This document shows, piece by piece, positions 51,538 to 60,207 of a DNA stretch of 64,000 nt. Below the pieces are notes generated by a model, which saw only the letters and a list, made by a program, of their open reading frames with translations, was not told the DNA's origin and made no database searches. Both the position numbers and the translations under genes were made by a program. Origin of the DNA: Hymenobacter cellulosilyticus (GTDB lineage: Bacteria; Bacteroidota; Bacteroidia; Cytophagales; Hymenobacteraceae); assembly GCF_022919215.1 (NCBI RefSeq), contig NZ_CP095046.1, positions 2,408,501 to 2,472,500 of the forward strand, written 5' to 3'. Numbering within the stretch: position 1 is the first letter of the stretch; the number at the start of each line of letters is the position of its first letter.

Positions 51538-52353
51538 TTAGTAGCGACGTACACGGTCGCCGTTGCTGCGACGGAATTCGTCTTCGAAGTACTGAGCATC
51601 TTCAGCGTTGCGGGGTTTTACACCCATTACAATGCCACCGTTCTTGATGTCGCTTTCGTACTCAGCGGCATGCTCTTCGGGAATGCCCGAGCCTACCAGA
51701 GCGCCTACCAGGCCACCCGTCAGACCACCGGCACCAGCACCAGCCAGAGCGGCGGCGATAGGACCAGCAATTACGAGGCCCAGGCCGGGCAGAGCTACCG
51801 AAGTACCGATAGCAGCAATGGCACCAATGATAGCACCAGCCGTGCCACCGATGGCCGAGCCTACGCCGGCACCTTCCATAGCTTTGTCACCGAGGTCGGT
51901 GTGGGCCGTGTTGTCACCGAAGTGCGTTTTACGGGTTTCGTCCGACATCAGCACGTTCACGTCGTCTTTGCCGTAGCCACGCGACGAGAGAGACTGGTAA
52001 GCACGCTCGGCGCTGTCACGGTCACGGAACGAGCTGGTCAGCATGCTGGGGCCCGAAGTATTCTGGTAAGGCTGGCCGGTTACAGCGTGAGCTGCTTCGT
52101 CGCCAGCATTTTGTACTGCATCAATACCACGGCCTACTACGGCACCAGGAGTGCCTGCAATGGCAGCACCTTTAGCCGTTGCGCTATAGTCATCACCGCC
52201 AACGTTGGAGGAAGAGGCACCCGTGCCAGCGTTGTAGCTCGTGCCTTCGTTGCTCGAGCTGTTGCCAAAACCGGTACCAGTGTTAGAAGTACCATAGTTA
52301 GCGCCTGAGCCAGTACCGGTGTTCTGCGGGTTGTTCGAATCGTTGGTGTTCAT
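51538..52353 (-). CDS. General stress protein (GsiB/YflT-like with glycine-zipper region)
   Basis: A 271-residue protein. The first ~70 residues are low-complexity Gly/Ser/Thr/Asn, likely disordered. A YflT-like 17M domain follows (FRDRDSAERAYQSLSSRGYG then NVLMSDETRKTHFG). Next comes a glycine-zipper hydrophobic stretch (GTAGAIIGAIAAIGTSVALP; AAALAGAGAGGLTGGLVGAL) that may insert into membranes, and a C-terminal EYESDIKNGGIVMGVKPR. Probably stress-induced. Confidence 0.8.
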   Translation of the reverse strand: MNTNDSNNPQNTGTGSGANYGTSNTGTGFGNSSSNEGTSYNAGTGASSSNVGGDDYSATAKGAAIAGTPGAVVGRGIDAVQNAGDEAAHAVTGQPYQNTSGPSMLTSSFRDRDSAERAYQSLSSRGYGKDDVNVLMSDETRKTHFGDNTAHTDLGDKAMEGAGVGSAIGGTAGAIIGAIAAIGTSVALPGLGLVIAGPIAAALAGAGAGGLTGGLVGALVGSGIPEEHAAEYESDIKNGGIVMGVKPRNAEDAQYFEDEFRRSNGDRVRRY

Positions 52354-52550
52354 CGGATGAAGGAGTTGAGTGAGGAAAGGAATAGTTAAGATCTAGTTGA
52401 AGAAATGCTACTGGGAAGTAGTATGTGCTTCAGCTTCGGGGATCTTAACGTGAGCATTCCACGAGGGGTTACAAAAAAACTGTTACCAGTCAAGTACCCA
52501 GCCTCATTTTTTCAATTAAACTTCACCCTAACACCTTATAGCAGCTATTA

Positions 52551-52919
52551 TTAAGCGAACTGCTCGTAATTAGCCGGGTCTGCCCAGAAGGCACGGCATT
52601 CCCGCCGCATGGTTTTAAGAAAGTCTGGATCCTGCTTCAGGGTGCGCCACTCGCCCATACCGAGTCTTTCGCAGAGCTTGTAGAAGTTGTCGCCCTGCCC
52701 TTTGGAGCCCTCCACTTTTACCAAGCAGCTCAGTACCGGGCGCCCAGCTTGATATTCATTTTCCGAGATTTCGGCCAGCAGCTCGTTCAAACGGGCTTTC
52801 TCGTGGGAGATTTCCAGGTTGAAGCCTAGCTCGGCTTCCTGTACCAGATTGAGGTAGCTGGTGGTGCCCACCTGGTGGCGGGCAAAACGGATTAAATGGC
52901 TGCGAACTCGGCCGATCAT
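52551..52919 (-). CDS. Hypothetical protein, 122 aa
   Basis: With ATG at 52919 the product begins MIGRVRSHLIRFARHQVGTT. The chain is compact and mixed, with YLNLVQEAELGFNLEISHEK and LVKVEGSKGQGDNFYKLCER. It resembles small housekeeping proteins but no family comes to mind. A 197-bp gap with no gene precedes the stress-protein start. Confidence 0.52.
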   Translation of the reverse strand: MIGRVRSHLIRFARHQVGTTSYLNLVQEAELGFNLEISHEKARLNELLAEISENEYQAGRPVLSCLVKVEGSKGQGDNFYKLCERLGMGEWRTLKQDPDFLKTMRRECRAFWADPANYEQFA

Positions 52920-53033
52920 TTGGGTAGGGAGCGTAATGGGTGCTGAAAGTAACAAAAAAGGCCCACAACCCAGAATTAACGTTTCTGGGTGGTGGGCCGC
53001 CGCAAGCCAAAATTGTGCCGGGGAGGGAAAATC

Positions 53034-54224
53034 CTATTTTTGAGCCTTTCGGCGGGCTATTTCTTTTTGAATTAAGAGGAACTCCCGGCTGCTCTGGCCC
53101 GCAATGGCCGTATTCTCATCGGCGCGCCGCAGTAGATAAGGCATTACCGACTCAACCGGGCCGTAAGGCACATATTTAGCCGTGTTATACCCCGCATTGG
53201 CTAGGTTGTAGGTAAGGTTGTCGCTCATGCCGTAGAGCTGGGCAAACCAGATGCGCGGGTCGCCGGGGCGCAAGCCAGCCTCGTGCATAAGCTCAGTTAG
53301 CAGCAGGGAACTGGCTTCGTTATGAGTACCAGCACAGATGCTAATCCGGTCGGCGTGGGTGACGCAATAGCGCAGAGCTTCGTCGTAGAGCTGATCGGTG
53401 GCTTCCTTGGTCGGGTTGATGGGATTCTGATAGCCCCGCTGGGTAGCTACGCGGCCTTCCTTTTCCATGTAAGCGCCCCGTACCAGCTTGCCGCCCAAGT
53501 AGTAGTTGCCCTGCACAGCTGCCGTGTAGGCTTGCTGAATAGCCTCGAGCCGGTCGTGGCGGTACAGCTGGTAAGTGTTCCAGACGATGGCCGACTCGCG
53601 GTTGTACTTGGCCATCATTTCGTAGGCCAGCGTGTCGATGGTATCCTGAAACCAGCTTTCCTCGGCATCCACGAACACGCGCACACCATATTGATGAGCC
53701 CGGGCACAGATGGCGTCTACCCGGGCTTTAGCCAAGTCGTAGCTTTTTTGCTCAGCCGCCGTGAGCGACTTACCGCTCTGAACCTTTTCCAGCAAGCCGC
53801 TATCGGCCACGCCGGTTACTTTAAAAACTGAGAAAGGGATGTGAGTAGAGCGGTGGGCCAGGTCAATGGTGGCCAGAATTTCGTCGCGGGTGTGGTCGAA
53901 GCTTTTATCGTTGCCTTCGCCTTCCACCGAATAGTCGAGAATGGTACCGATGTTATAGCGACCAAGCTCTTCTATGACGGGCAAACACTCGCGGATGGTT
54001 TCGCCGCCGCAGAACTGCTCGAAGATGGTTTTCTTGATCAGAAACTTAACCGGCAGATGCCATTTCAAGGCCGTTTTCATCAGGCCGCCCCCGGTTTTTA
54101 CCAAGGTGTTGTTGTTCATGGCGGCGAACCGGGCGTACATTTTGCGCAGTTCGAGGTCCGACTTGGAGGCAAAGGCAACAGCCGTGTCGGTAAAGGAAAT
54201 GGGCGGAGATTGGGTTACTGGCAT
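53034..54224 (-). CDS. Proline dehydrogenase
   Basis: FAD enzyme oxidising proline to pyrroline-5-carboxylate. ATG at 54224 gives 396 residues. Typical parts: EQFCGGETIRECLPVIEELG, ILDYSVEGEGNDKSFDHTRD, DAEESWFQDTIDTLAYEMMA, KLVRGAYMEKEGRVA and the C-terminal WFAQLYGMSDNLTYNLANAG with RRADENTAIAGQSSRE. No P5C dehydrogenase domain is fused, as is common in this phylum. A longer upstream reading would add an unrelated stretch. Confidence 0.92.
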   Translation of the reverse strand: MPVTQSPPISFTDTAVAFASKSDLELRKMYARFAAMNNNTLVKTGGGLMKTALKWHLPVKFLIKKTIFEQFCGGETIRECLPVIEELGRYNIGTILDYSVEGEGNDKSFDHTRDEILATIDLAHRSTHIPFSVFKVTGVADSGLLEKVQSGKSLTAAEQKSYDLAKARVDAICARAHQYGVRVFVDAEESWFQDTIDTLAYEMMAKYNRESAIVWNTYQLYRHDRLEAIQQAYTAAVQGNYYLGGKLVRGAYMEKEGRVATQRGYQNPINPTKEATDQLYDEALRYCVTHADRISICAGTHNEASSLLLTELMHEAGLRPGDPRIWFAQLYGMSDNLTYNLANAGYNTAKYVPYGPVESVMPYLLRRADENTAIAGQSSREFLLIQKEIARRKAQK

Positions 54225-54396
54225 GCGGGTGGCTAGCTTTGGGCGGGCTAATGGGAGAGGCCGTTTGGCGGGGCGAAGATAGCCGTTAAACATCGTTTCG
54301 GGCCGCAGAGTTACCACAGTGTCCAGCCTTTTTCGGGTACTGCTCCGGTAAGCCCCCGCGGAGTGGTTCCGCATCTTATTCTCTTTTACGCCATCT

Positions 54397-55494
54397 ATGG
54401 AAAGCGCAATTACCTCCGAAACCTTTTTCACCCGGCTACTGACCGCCAAAGAGCAGCCGCTCCTGATAGCTGGCCCCTGCAGTGCCGAAACGGAAGACCA
54501 GGTATTGACCACCGCCCGCGACCTGAAAGCGCTGGGAAAAGTCGACCTGTTCCGGGCCGGAATCTGGAAGCCGCGCACCCGGCCGGGTTCGTTTGAGGGC
54601 GTGGGAGTAGGGGGGCTGCACTGGTTGCGCCGGGTAAAAGAAGAAGTGGGCCTGCCTGTGACAGTGGAAGTCGCCACGCCGCGGCATGTGGAAGATGCAC
54701 TGGCTTACGGAGTAGAGGTACTCTGGATTGGGGCCCGCACTACCGTCAATCCTTTTGCCGTGCAGGAGTTAGCCGATGCATTGGCTGGTACAAATGTGCC
54801 CGTAATGGTAAAAAATCCGGTAAATCCCGACGTGGCGCTCTGGGCCGGCGCCCTGGAACGGCTGGAGCGGGCTGGTATCACGCAGCTGGCCGCCATTCAC
54901 CGGGGCTTCAGCACGTTTGCGCCCTCGCGCTACCGCAACGCACCTACTTGGCAGTTGGCCATCGAGCTAAAAACCCGCTTTCCGCACCTGCCGCTCATCT
55001 GTGACCCCAGCCACATTGGTGGCCGCCGCGACCTGCTCCTGCCCATTGCTCAGAAGGCCCTGGACCTGGATTACGACGGACTGATGATTGAAACTCACCC
55101 CGACCCGGACCACGCCTGGAGCGACGCCGAGCAGCAGATAACGCCCCAGCGGCTGGGCGAAATGCTGACCGAACTCAAGTACCGCTACCGCTCCAGCGAC
55201 AACGCCGACTACTTGAACAAAGCCGAAGAGTTGCGCCAGAAAATGGATGTGGCCGACCGGGAAATTATCGAAGCCCTGGCCCGGCGCATGTCGCTGGTCG
55301 AAGAGTTGGCCGAGTACAAGAAGGAAAACAACGTCAAGATTCTGCAACTGGACCGCTGGAACGAGATTTTTACGTCCCGGCTGCAATGGGCCGAGAAGCT
55401 GCGCGTCAACGATAAATTCGTGGCCGAGCTCTACAAGCTGATTCACCTGGAAAGTATCCGCAAGCAAACCCAGATCCTGCAGCGGCCGGAATAA
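54397..55494 (+). CDS. Bifunctional DAHP synthase / chorismate mutase
   Basis: It condenses PEP and erythrose-4-phosphate in the first shikimate step. Residues ~1-260 are the KDO8P-like DAHP synthase (IAGPCSAETEDQVLTTARDL, IWKPRTRPGSFEG, MVKNPVNPDVALW, CDPSHIGGRRDLLLPIAQ). Residues ~275-360 are an AroQ chorismate mutase (LRQKMDVADREIIEALARRM). The fusion lets prephenate or chorismate tune the synthase. It starts the shikimate group aroB and aroA, with a lipoprotein gene intervening. Confidence 0.94.
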   Translation: MESAITSETFFTRLLTAKEQPLLIAGPCSAETEDQVLTTARDLKALGKVDLFRAGIWKPRTRPGSFEGVGVGGLHWLRRVKEEVGLPVTVEVATPRHVEDALAYGVEVLWIGARTTVNPFAVQELADALAGTNVPVMVKNPVNPDVALWAGALERLERAGITQLAAIHRGFSTFAPSRYRNAPTWQLAIELKTRFPHLPLICDPSHIGGRRDLLLPIAQKALDLDYDGLMIETHPDPDHAWSDAEQQITPQRLGEMLTELKYRYRSSDNADYLNKAEELRQKMDVADREIIEALARRMSLVEELAEYKKENNVKILQLDRWNEIFTSRLQWAEKLRVNDKFVAELYKLIHLESIRKQTQILQRPE

Positions 55495-55502
55495 AGAGCG
55501 GG

Positions 55503-55940
55503 TTAGGGCTTACCGGCTACCTCGTTAAAGCGGTTGGCATGCTTGCCTTTATAATAGATGTTGCCGCCCTTGCCGTTTTCGGAATCCTGCAGAATGAGCT
55601 TGTTACCCGTCACGGTATAAAACTGCTGGCTGCGGTAGCCCCGGTAAATAATCAGGTTCTGACTTTTGCGCCAGCCGTTACCTACCACTTTAAGCCGAAA
55701 CCGCGCGGCTCCAATCATGGCCCCGTCCTGAAAGAACCGAGCCCGGCCCCGACGGTCAAACTCTACTTCCACAGTATGGCCCGTGCTGGCTGGGGTAGCT
55801 ACTGCCGGGCTGGCGCTCTGTACCCACTCCCAGCGACCCACTAGCTGGTCTTCCATGGTGGGTACGGAGTCCCGGCTGCAAGCTGAACCTGCAATCAGTA
55901 AGGTAGCAGTATAGAACCAGGCAGCGTAGCGTGCTTTCAT
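55503..55940 (-). CDS. Putative lipoprotein, 145 aa
   Basis: The signal ends in LLIAGSAC (Cys ~21). A lipocalin-like sheet follows: LVGRWEWVQSASPAVAT, VEVEFDRRGRARFFQDG, YTVTGNKLILQD, ending in KHANRFNEVAGKP. No specific function. It is placed in the opposite direction between the DAHP synthase and aroB, sharing a divergent promoter region with aroB. Confidence 0.62.
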   Translation of the reverse strand: MKARYAAWFYTATLLIAGSACSRDSVPTMEDQLVGRWEWVQSASPAVATPASTGHTVEVEFDRRGRARFFQDGAMIGAARFRLKVVGNGWRKSQNLIIYRGYRSQQFYTVTGNKLILQDSENGKGGNIYYKGKHANRFNEVAGKP

Positions 55941-55976
55941 ACAGGTAGTAAAGTTGTTGTTACCTTTCTCGTCTGA

Positions 55977-56000
55977 TGCAAATACAATCTAATATTTGCA
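55977..56000. promoter_or_regulatory. Inverted repeat in the divergent lipoprotein/aroB promoter region
   Basis: TGCAAATA (55977-55984) and TATTTGCA (55993-56000) are perfect complements 8 bp apart. Both strands then show a TATTTG core like a -7 box, so it may be two overlapping divergent promoters or an operator. Confidence 0.45.
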
Positions 56001-56061
56001 CCAAATTAATTTTATTTAGGCTTAATCCGTGTGTTTGCTCGGATTAATTTTTTGTTTAAGG

Positions 56062-57108
56062 ATGAAAAATTTGAACAGCGTGGTTGCCATCGGTCCGCAG
56101 GCCCTGCCTGGGTTAGCTGAGATGCTACGGCAAAGAGCAGTAAGCCAGATCTTTGTGGTCGTCGACAGCAACACGGCCCGGCACTGCTACCCGGTGCTGG
56201 AGCCTTATTTGCCCGCGCACACGCTAATCGAAATTCCGGCGGGTGAAGAGTACAAAACCCTAGCTACCTGCGAAACGGTATGGAGCCAGTTGACCGAGAA
56301 ATCAGCCGACCGGTTTGCGGTGGTGGTCAATCTGGGCGGTGGCGTCGTGACCGACCTGGGTGGTTTCTGCGCAGCCACTTATAAGCGCGGTATTCGCTTT
56401 GTTCAGGTGCCAACTACCTTGCTGGCCCAGGTTGATGCCAGCGTAGGCGGCAAAACAGGGGTTGATTTTCAGGGCTTCAAAAACCAGATTGGCGTGTTTC
56501 AGGAGCCTGCCGGCGTGTTTATCGACCCACAGTTTCTGCAAACCCTGGACAATCGGCAGCTCAAGTCAGGCTACGCGGAAGTGGTGAAGCACTGGCTGAT
56601 TGCCGATGCCCCGGCCTTTGACACCCAGCGCCACGAGGGAGTATTGGTAGAAGACTGGAGCCTTATCATTCGGGATTCGGTGGCTACCAAGCAGCAGATT
56701 GTGGAGGCCGATCCGCTTGAGTCGGGGCTGCGCAAGGTGCTCAACTTTGGCCACACCGTGGGCCACGCCCTGGAAAGCTACCTGCTGTTGCAGCCGGGCC
56801 GCGAGATTCTGCACGGCGAAGCCGTGGCGGCGGGCATGATCTGCGAAAGCTGGCTGTCGGTACAAAAGGGTTTGCTGAGCGAAACCGAGCTGGACCGGAT
56901 TGAAACCTTTCTGTTCTCAGTTTTTGAGAAAGTACAGTTTGTGACCATGGAAACAGATGCCATTGCCCAACTGGCCCTGCAGGACAAGAAAAACAGCGGT
57001 ACGACGATTAACTGTACCCTGCTCAACGGCATCGGTAAAGCCGTGTACGACCAGCCCGTAACGCTGGCAGAAATAGCCGAGTCGCTCCGGTATTATCATC
57101 GGCTGTAG
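56062..57108 (+). CDS. aroB: 3-dehydroquinate synthase
   Basis: Second shikimate step, NAD-dependent, zinc-containing. 348 residues from ATG 56062. Motifs: VVVNLGGGVVTDLGGFCAAT, the Zn/substrate stretch VPTTLLAQVDASVGGKTGVD, KSGYAEVVKHWLI and NFGHTVGHALESY, HGEAVAAGM. An earlier ATG-less start at 56029 adds 11 unlike residues, so 56062 is preferred. aroA follows after 71 nt. Confidence 0.94.
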   Translation: MKNLNSVVAIGPQALPGLAEMLRQRAVSQIFVVVDSNTARHCYPVLEPYLPAHTLIEIPAGEEYKTLATCETVWSQLTEKSADRFAVVVNLGGGVVTDLGGFCAATYKRGIRFVQVPTTLLAQVDASVGGKTGVDFQGFKNQIGVFQEPAGVFIDPQFLQTLDNRQLKSGYAEVVKHWLIADAPAFDTQRHEGVLVEDWSLIIRDSVATKQQIVEADPLESGLRKVLNFGHTVGHALESYLLLQPGREILHGEAVAAGMICESWLSVQKGLLSETELDRIETFLFSVFEKVQFVTMETDAIAQLALQDKKNSGTTINCTLLNGIGKAVYDQPVTLAEIAESLRYYHRL

Positions 57109-57179
57109 TGGGCTAAGTTTGCGGCTTCTTACTTTTCTTTGGTTTAAAACTCTTTTCACTCATCGATACTTCCTCTTCC

Positions 57180-58415
57180 GTGCAGCTGCGGTGGGCCGGC
57201 CGGCCGCTCAGCGGCAGTGCCCAGCTTCCGGCTTCCAAAAGTGAAAGCAACCGCGCGCTAATCATTCGGGCCCTGGCCGGTGGCGGGCAGCTCGAGAACC
57301 TCTCCGACGCCAACGACACCGAGCTTATGCAACGCCTGCTGGCCACGCCGCTGAGCGCCGATACGCTGAACGCCGAGGATGCGGGCACCGTGATGCGCTT
57401 TCTGACGGCCTACCTGGCCGTAACCGGGCGCCAAGTGCTACTCACTGGCACGGCCAGGATGCGGCAGCGGCCCATTGGCGTACTCGTGGATGCGTTGCGC
57501 CAACTTGGGGCCCGCATCGACTATACCGAGCAGGATGGCTACCCGCCGCTGCAACTTCAGGGCTGGGAACCGCAGCTTGACGAGCAGGAACCCACCGAGC
57601 TGCGCGTACGCGGCGACATCAGCAGCCAGTACATTTCGGCCCTGATGATGGTGGGCAACCAGCTGCCCGCTGGCCTGCGTCTGCGCCTGATAGGCAAAGT
57701 TGGCTCCCGGCCCTACATCCGCATGACGCAGTCGTTGATGCAGCACTTTGGTGGGCAGTGCCGCGACCTGGGCGAGGTAATTGAGGTGCGCCCCCAAGCG
57801 TATCACAGTGCCGATTATACCATTGAATCCGACTGGTCAGCGGCCAGCTACTGGTATGCCATGGTGGCACTGGGGCCGGCCGGTTCCAGCATCACGTTGC
57901 CCGGGCTGCGGCAGCATTCCTGGCAGGGCGACCAAGCCATTGTGGGTATCATGGCCCAGCTGGGCGTAGCCACCGAGTTCAACGACAACGGTGTTACCCT
58001 AACTCAGCAGCCCGTAAGCGCCGGCGTCGAGCAAGACTTTACCGACTGCCCCGACCTGGCTCAGACCGTGGCCGTGGTAGCTGCTGCTCTGGGGGTGCCC
58101 CTGGTTTTAACCGGTCTGGAAAGCCTGCGGATCAAGGAAACCGACCGAATTGCGGCTCTGCAGGCGGAGCTGGCCAAGTTTGGCGGTGCCTTGGTCGATG
58201 AAGGTGACGAACGGTTCCGGGTGCCGGTAGCAGAGTTTCACGTGGCAGGCCAGACCGTGGAAACCTACCACGACCACCGCATGGCCATGGCCTTTGCCCC
58301 GCTGGCCTTGCGCGGCCCGCTCACGGTGCTGGCTCCCACCGTCGTGCGTAAGTCGTACCCGCAGTTCTGGTCGGAGTTGCAGAAAGTAGGCTTTGAAGTA
58401 AGCTCGCAGCCGTAG
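57180..58415 (+). CDS. aroA: 3-phosphoshikimate 1-carboxyvinyltransferase (EPSP synthase)
   Basis: Transfers enolpyruvyl from PEP to shikimate-3-phosphate. 411 residues from a GTG start. Motifs: LPASKSESNRALIIRALAGG, NAEDAGTVMRFLTAYLAV, MRQRPIGVLVDALRQLG, the RIKETDRIAALQAEL motif and YHDHRMAMAFAPLAL. PEP-binding residues lie in the last two. It is shorter than the ~430-residue norm but complete. It follows aroB on the same strand. Confidence 0.93.
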   Translation: MQLRWAGRPLSGSAQLPASKSESNRALIIRALAGGGQLENLSDANDTELMQRLLATPLSADTLNAEDAGTVMRFLTAYLAVTGRQVLLTGTARMRQRPIGVLVDALRQLGARIDYTEQDGYPPLQLQGWEPQLDEQEPTELRVRGDISSQYISALMMVGNQLPAGLRLRLIGKVGSRPYIRMTQSLMQHFGGQCRDLGEVIEVRPQAYHSADYTIESDWSAASYWYAMVALGPAGSSITLPGLRQHSWQGDQAIVGIMAQLGVATEFNDNGVTLTQQPVSAGVEQDFTDCPDLAQTVAVVAAALGVPLVLTGLESLRIKETDRIAALQAELAKFGGALVDEGDERFRVPVAEFHVAGQTVETYHDHRMAMAFAPLALRGPLTVLAPTVVRKSYPQFWSELQKVGFEVSSQP

Positions 58416-58416
58416 C

Positions 58417-59226
58417 CTACGCCCGCAAAGAGGCGAAATATTCGGCCGAGTGCCGCAGCCGGCTGCCGTGCCAGCTGAACAGCTCCCCATCAACAATCCG
58501 CACCGTGGCCGAGGGACAGATAGTCTGGAACTCGGCCACGTGCTTTTCGGCGAAAGGGTAGGGCTCCGACGAAAGCAGAATGACGGCCGGAGCCGCGGCC
58601 GCCAACTGCTCGGCGGTTATTTCGGGGTAGCGACTTAAGTTGGCAAACACGTTGCGAAAGCCGGCCCGCGGCAGCATGGTGTCAATAAAAGTGCTGCTGG
58701 CGGCCACCATATAGGGCTTGCGCCAGATAAAGTAGGCGGCCGGAGTAAGGGCGGCGGGAACTAGCTGGGTGGCAAATGAGCTGGCAATTTCATCGGCCAT
58801 TGCGTCGGCGGCCGACTTACGGCCCGTAATCAGGCCCACCCGGCGAATCATGTCCAGGGCCTCGTCCAAGTTGCTGATGTCGCTCAGCCACACCGGATAC
58901 TTCTGCGCCAGCTGCTCGATACCAGCCTGGTAGTTTTCTTCCTTGTTGCCGATAATTAGGTCGGGTTGCAGGGCCTCAATCTTTTCGAAATCAAAGTTCT
59001 TGGTGCCGCCAATGACCGTGGCCTGCTGCCGGGCCTCAGGCGGGTGAATGCAAAACTTGGTAACGCCCACCATGCGGCTCCCCAGGCCCAGGTCGAAAAG
59101 CAGCTCAGTTTGGGAGGGAACCAGGGACACGATGCGCTGGGGCGGAAACGGCACGGCCACCCGCCGGTTGAGCTGGTCGGTGACGGTAAGCGGCGGCTGG
59201 ACAAAAGGAAGCTCCACGGGCGGCAC
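58417..59226 (-). CDS. Helical-backbone metal receptor (BtuF-type substrate-binding protein)
   Basis: A 269-residue member of the cobalamin/siderophore-binding group. Typical parts are RIVSLVPSQTELLFDLGLGS, GVTKFCIHPPEARQ, EKIEALQPDLIIGNKEENY and SDISNLDEALDMI, as in BtuF-like proteins with a single long backbone helix. No signal peptide is visible, and no permease or ATPase gene is adjacent, so transport use is uncertain. It converges with aroA (1 nt apart). Confidence 0.85.
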   Translation of the reverse strand: MPPVELPFVQPPLTVTDQLNRRVAVPFPPQRIVSLVPSQTELLFDLGLGSRMVGVTKFCIHPPEARQQATVIGGTKNFDFEKIEALQPDLIIGNKEENYQAGIEQLAQKYPVWLSDISNLDEALDMIRRVGLITGRKSAADAMADEIASSFATQLVPAALTPAAYFIWRKPYMVAASSTFIDTMLPRAGFRNVFANLSRYPEITAEQLAAAAPAVILLSSEPYPFAEKHVAEFQTICPSATVRIVDGELFSWHGSRLRHSAEYFASLRA

Positions 59227-59232
59227 GGCGGG

Positions 59233-60105
59233 TTATAGCAACTGATAGTTCTTAAACTCAAACAGGCGCTTACCGGTCGTTTTCTCAATCCAGTACAGCA
59301 CTTTGTTTTTCAGGGAAAAACGCTTCTGGGTCACGTCGATATCCACCTGCCAGTTGAGGCGGGCAATGCGGCGCTGCATTACGCTGGGGTGGGTGCCGGT
59401 AAATTTCTCCAAAGAGTCGAAGTCGTCGAAGTTGAACACCTGGGCCGTGGCCAGGGGCTGCTCCTCGGCCGGTTTGTCGCCGTGCCAGAACTGGTTGATG
59501 TGCTTCATCTTCTGCAGCATCTGCTGCGGATTTTTCACCCAGCCGTAGTGGTACACGAAGCCGTCGGCGGGCTTTACGCGCAGCTTTTCACCGTTGCGCC
59601 GGAAGCCCTGGGCATCCTTGTAGGACGTAATAGTCGGGTCGTTGCGGATGATGCGCACCTCGTGGCCGTACCAGCGGCGGGAGTCGCCCACGTAGTCGAA
59701 GGTGCCGTAGAAGTGCAGGTACTTGAACAGCAGCCCTTCCACCCGTTTATCGGCTACGTGGCGCTCGGCAGCGGCCCGGATGGCGGTGTGGTATTGCTCG
59801 GGCACTACTTCGTCGGCCTGAATGTAGAAGGCCCAATCGGCGTCGGGCGAAATCTGTTGGAACGCCTTGTTGGTTTCAATGGCCAGTACCTCGCCGCCCT
59901 TGCGCAGGGTTGGGTCCCAAACGGAGTGCACGATGCGCAGCTTGGATGAGTTTATCGAGCGAATCAGCTCCTCGGTGCCGTCGTCACCGTCGCCGATGCT
60001 GACCACCATTTCGTCTACCACTGGCAGAATCGACTCAATGGCTTCCACTACGGGGTAGTCGTTGAGCACCGCATTTCGAACGATGGTGAAGCCGGCAATT
60101 TTCAT
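59233..60105 (-). CDS. Glycosyltransferase family 2 protein
   Basis: A 290-residue enzyme; ATG at 60105. Sugar-nucleotide site: MKIAGFTIVRNAVLNDYPVV, then VVSIGDGDDGTEELIRSI and the DxD-like DWAFYIQADEVVPEQYH. The last part (RRWYGHEVRIIRN, FVYHYGWVKNPQQMLQKMK) is typical of bacterial GT2 proteins that build polysaccharides or glycolipids. Acceptor unknown. Just 6 bp from the metal-receptor gene on the same strand. Confidence 0.87.
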   Translation of the reverse strand: MKIAGFTIVRNAVLNDYPVVEAIESILPVVDEMVVSIGDGDDGTEELIRSINSSKLRIVHSVWDPTLRKGGEVLAIETNKAFQQISPDADWAFYIQADEVVPEQYHTAIRAAAERHVADKRVEGLLFKYLHFYGTFDYVGDSRRWYGHEVRIIRNDPTITSYKDAQGFRRNGEKLRVKPADGFVYHYGWVKNPQQMLQKMKHINQFWHGDKPAEEQPLATAQVFNFDDFDSLEKFTGTHPSVMQRRIARLNWQVDIDVTQKRFSLKNKVLYWIEKTTGKRLFEFKNYQLL

Positions 60106-60207
60106 GGCGCAGAAATCGGGAGGGAAAACAGGATACAGAAACGCATGGCCAGCGTTGCCCGAAAGCAAGCCGGCCATGCGTTTTAGAGCACGGAGGCAAA
60201 GATAGGC

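Noticed and set aside
53034..54677. Longer proline dehydrogenase from an upstream start
   Set aside because: The extra ~150 residues overlap the DAHP synthase gene start and are low-complexity with no family likeness.
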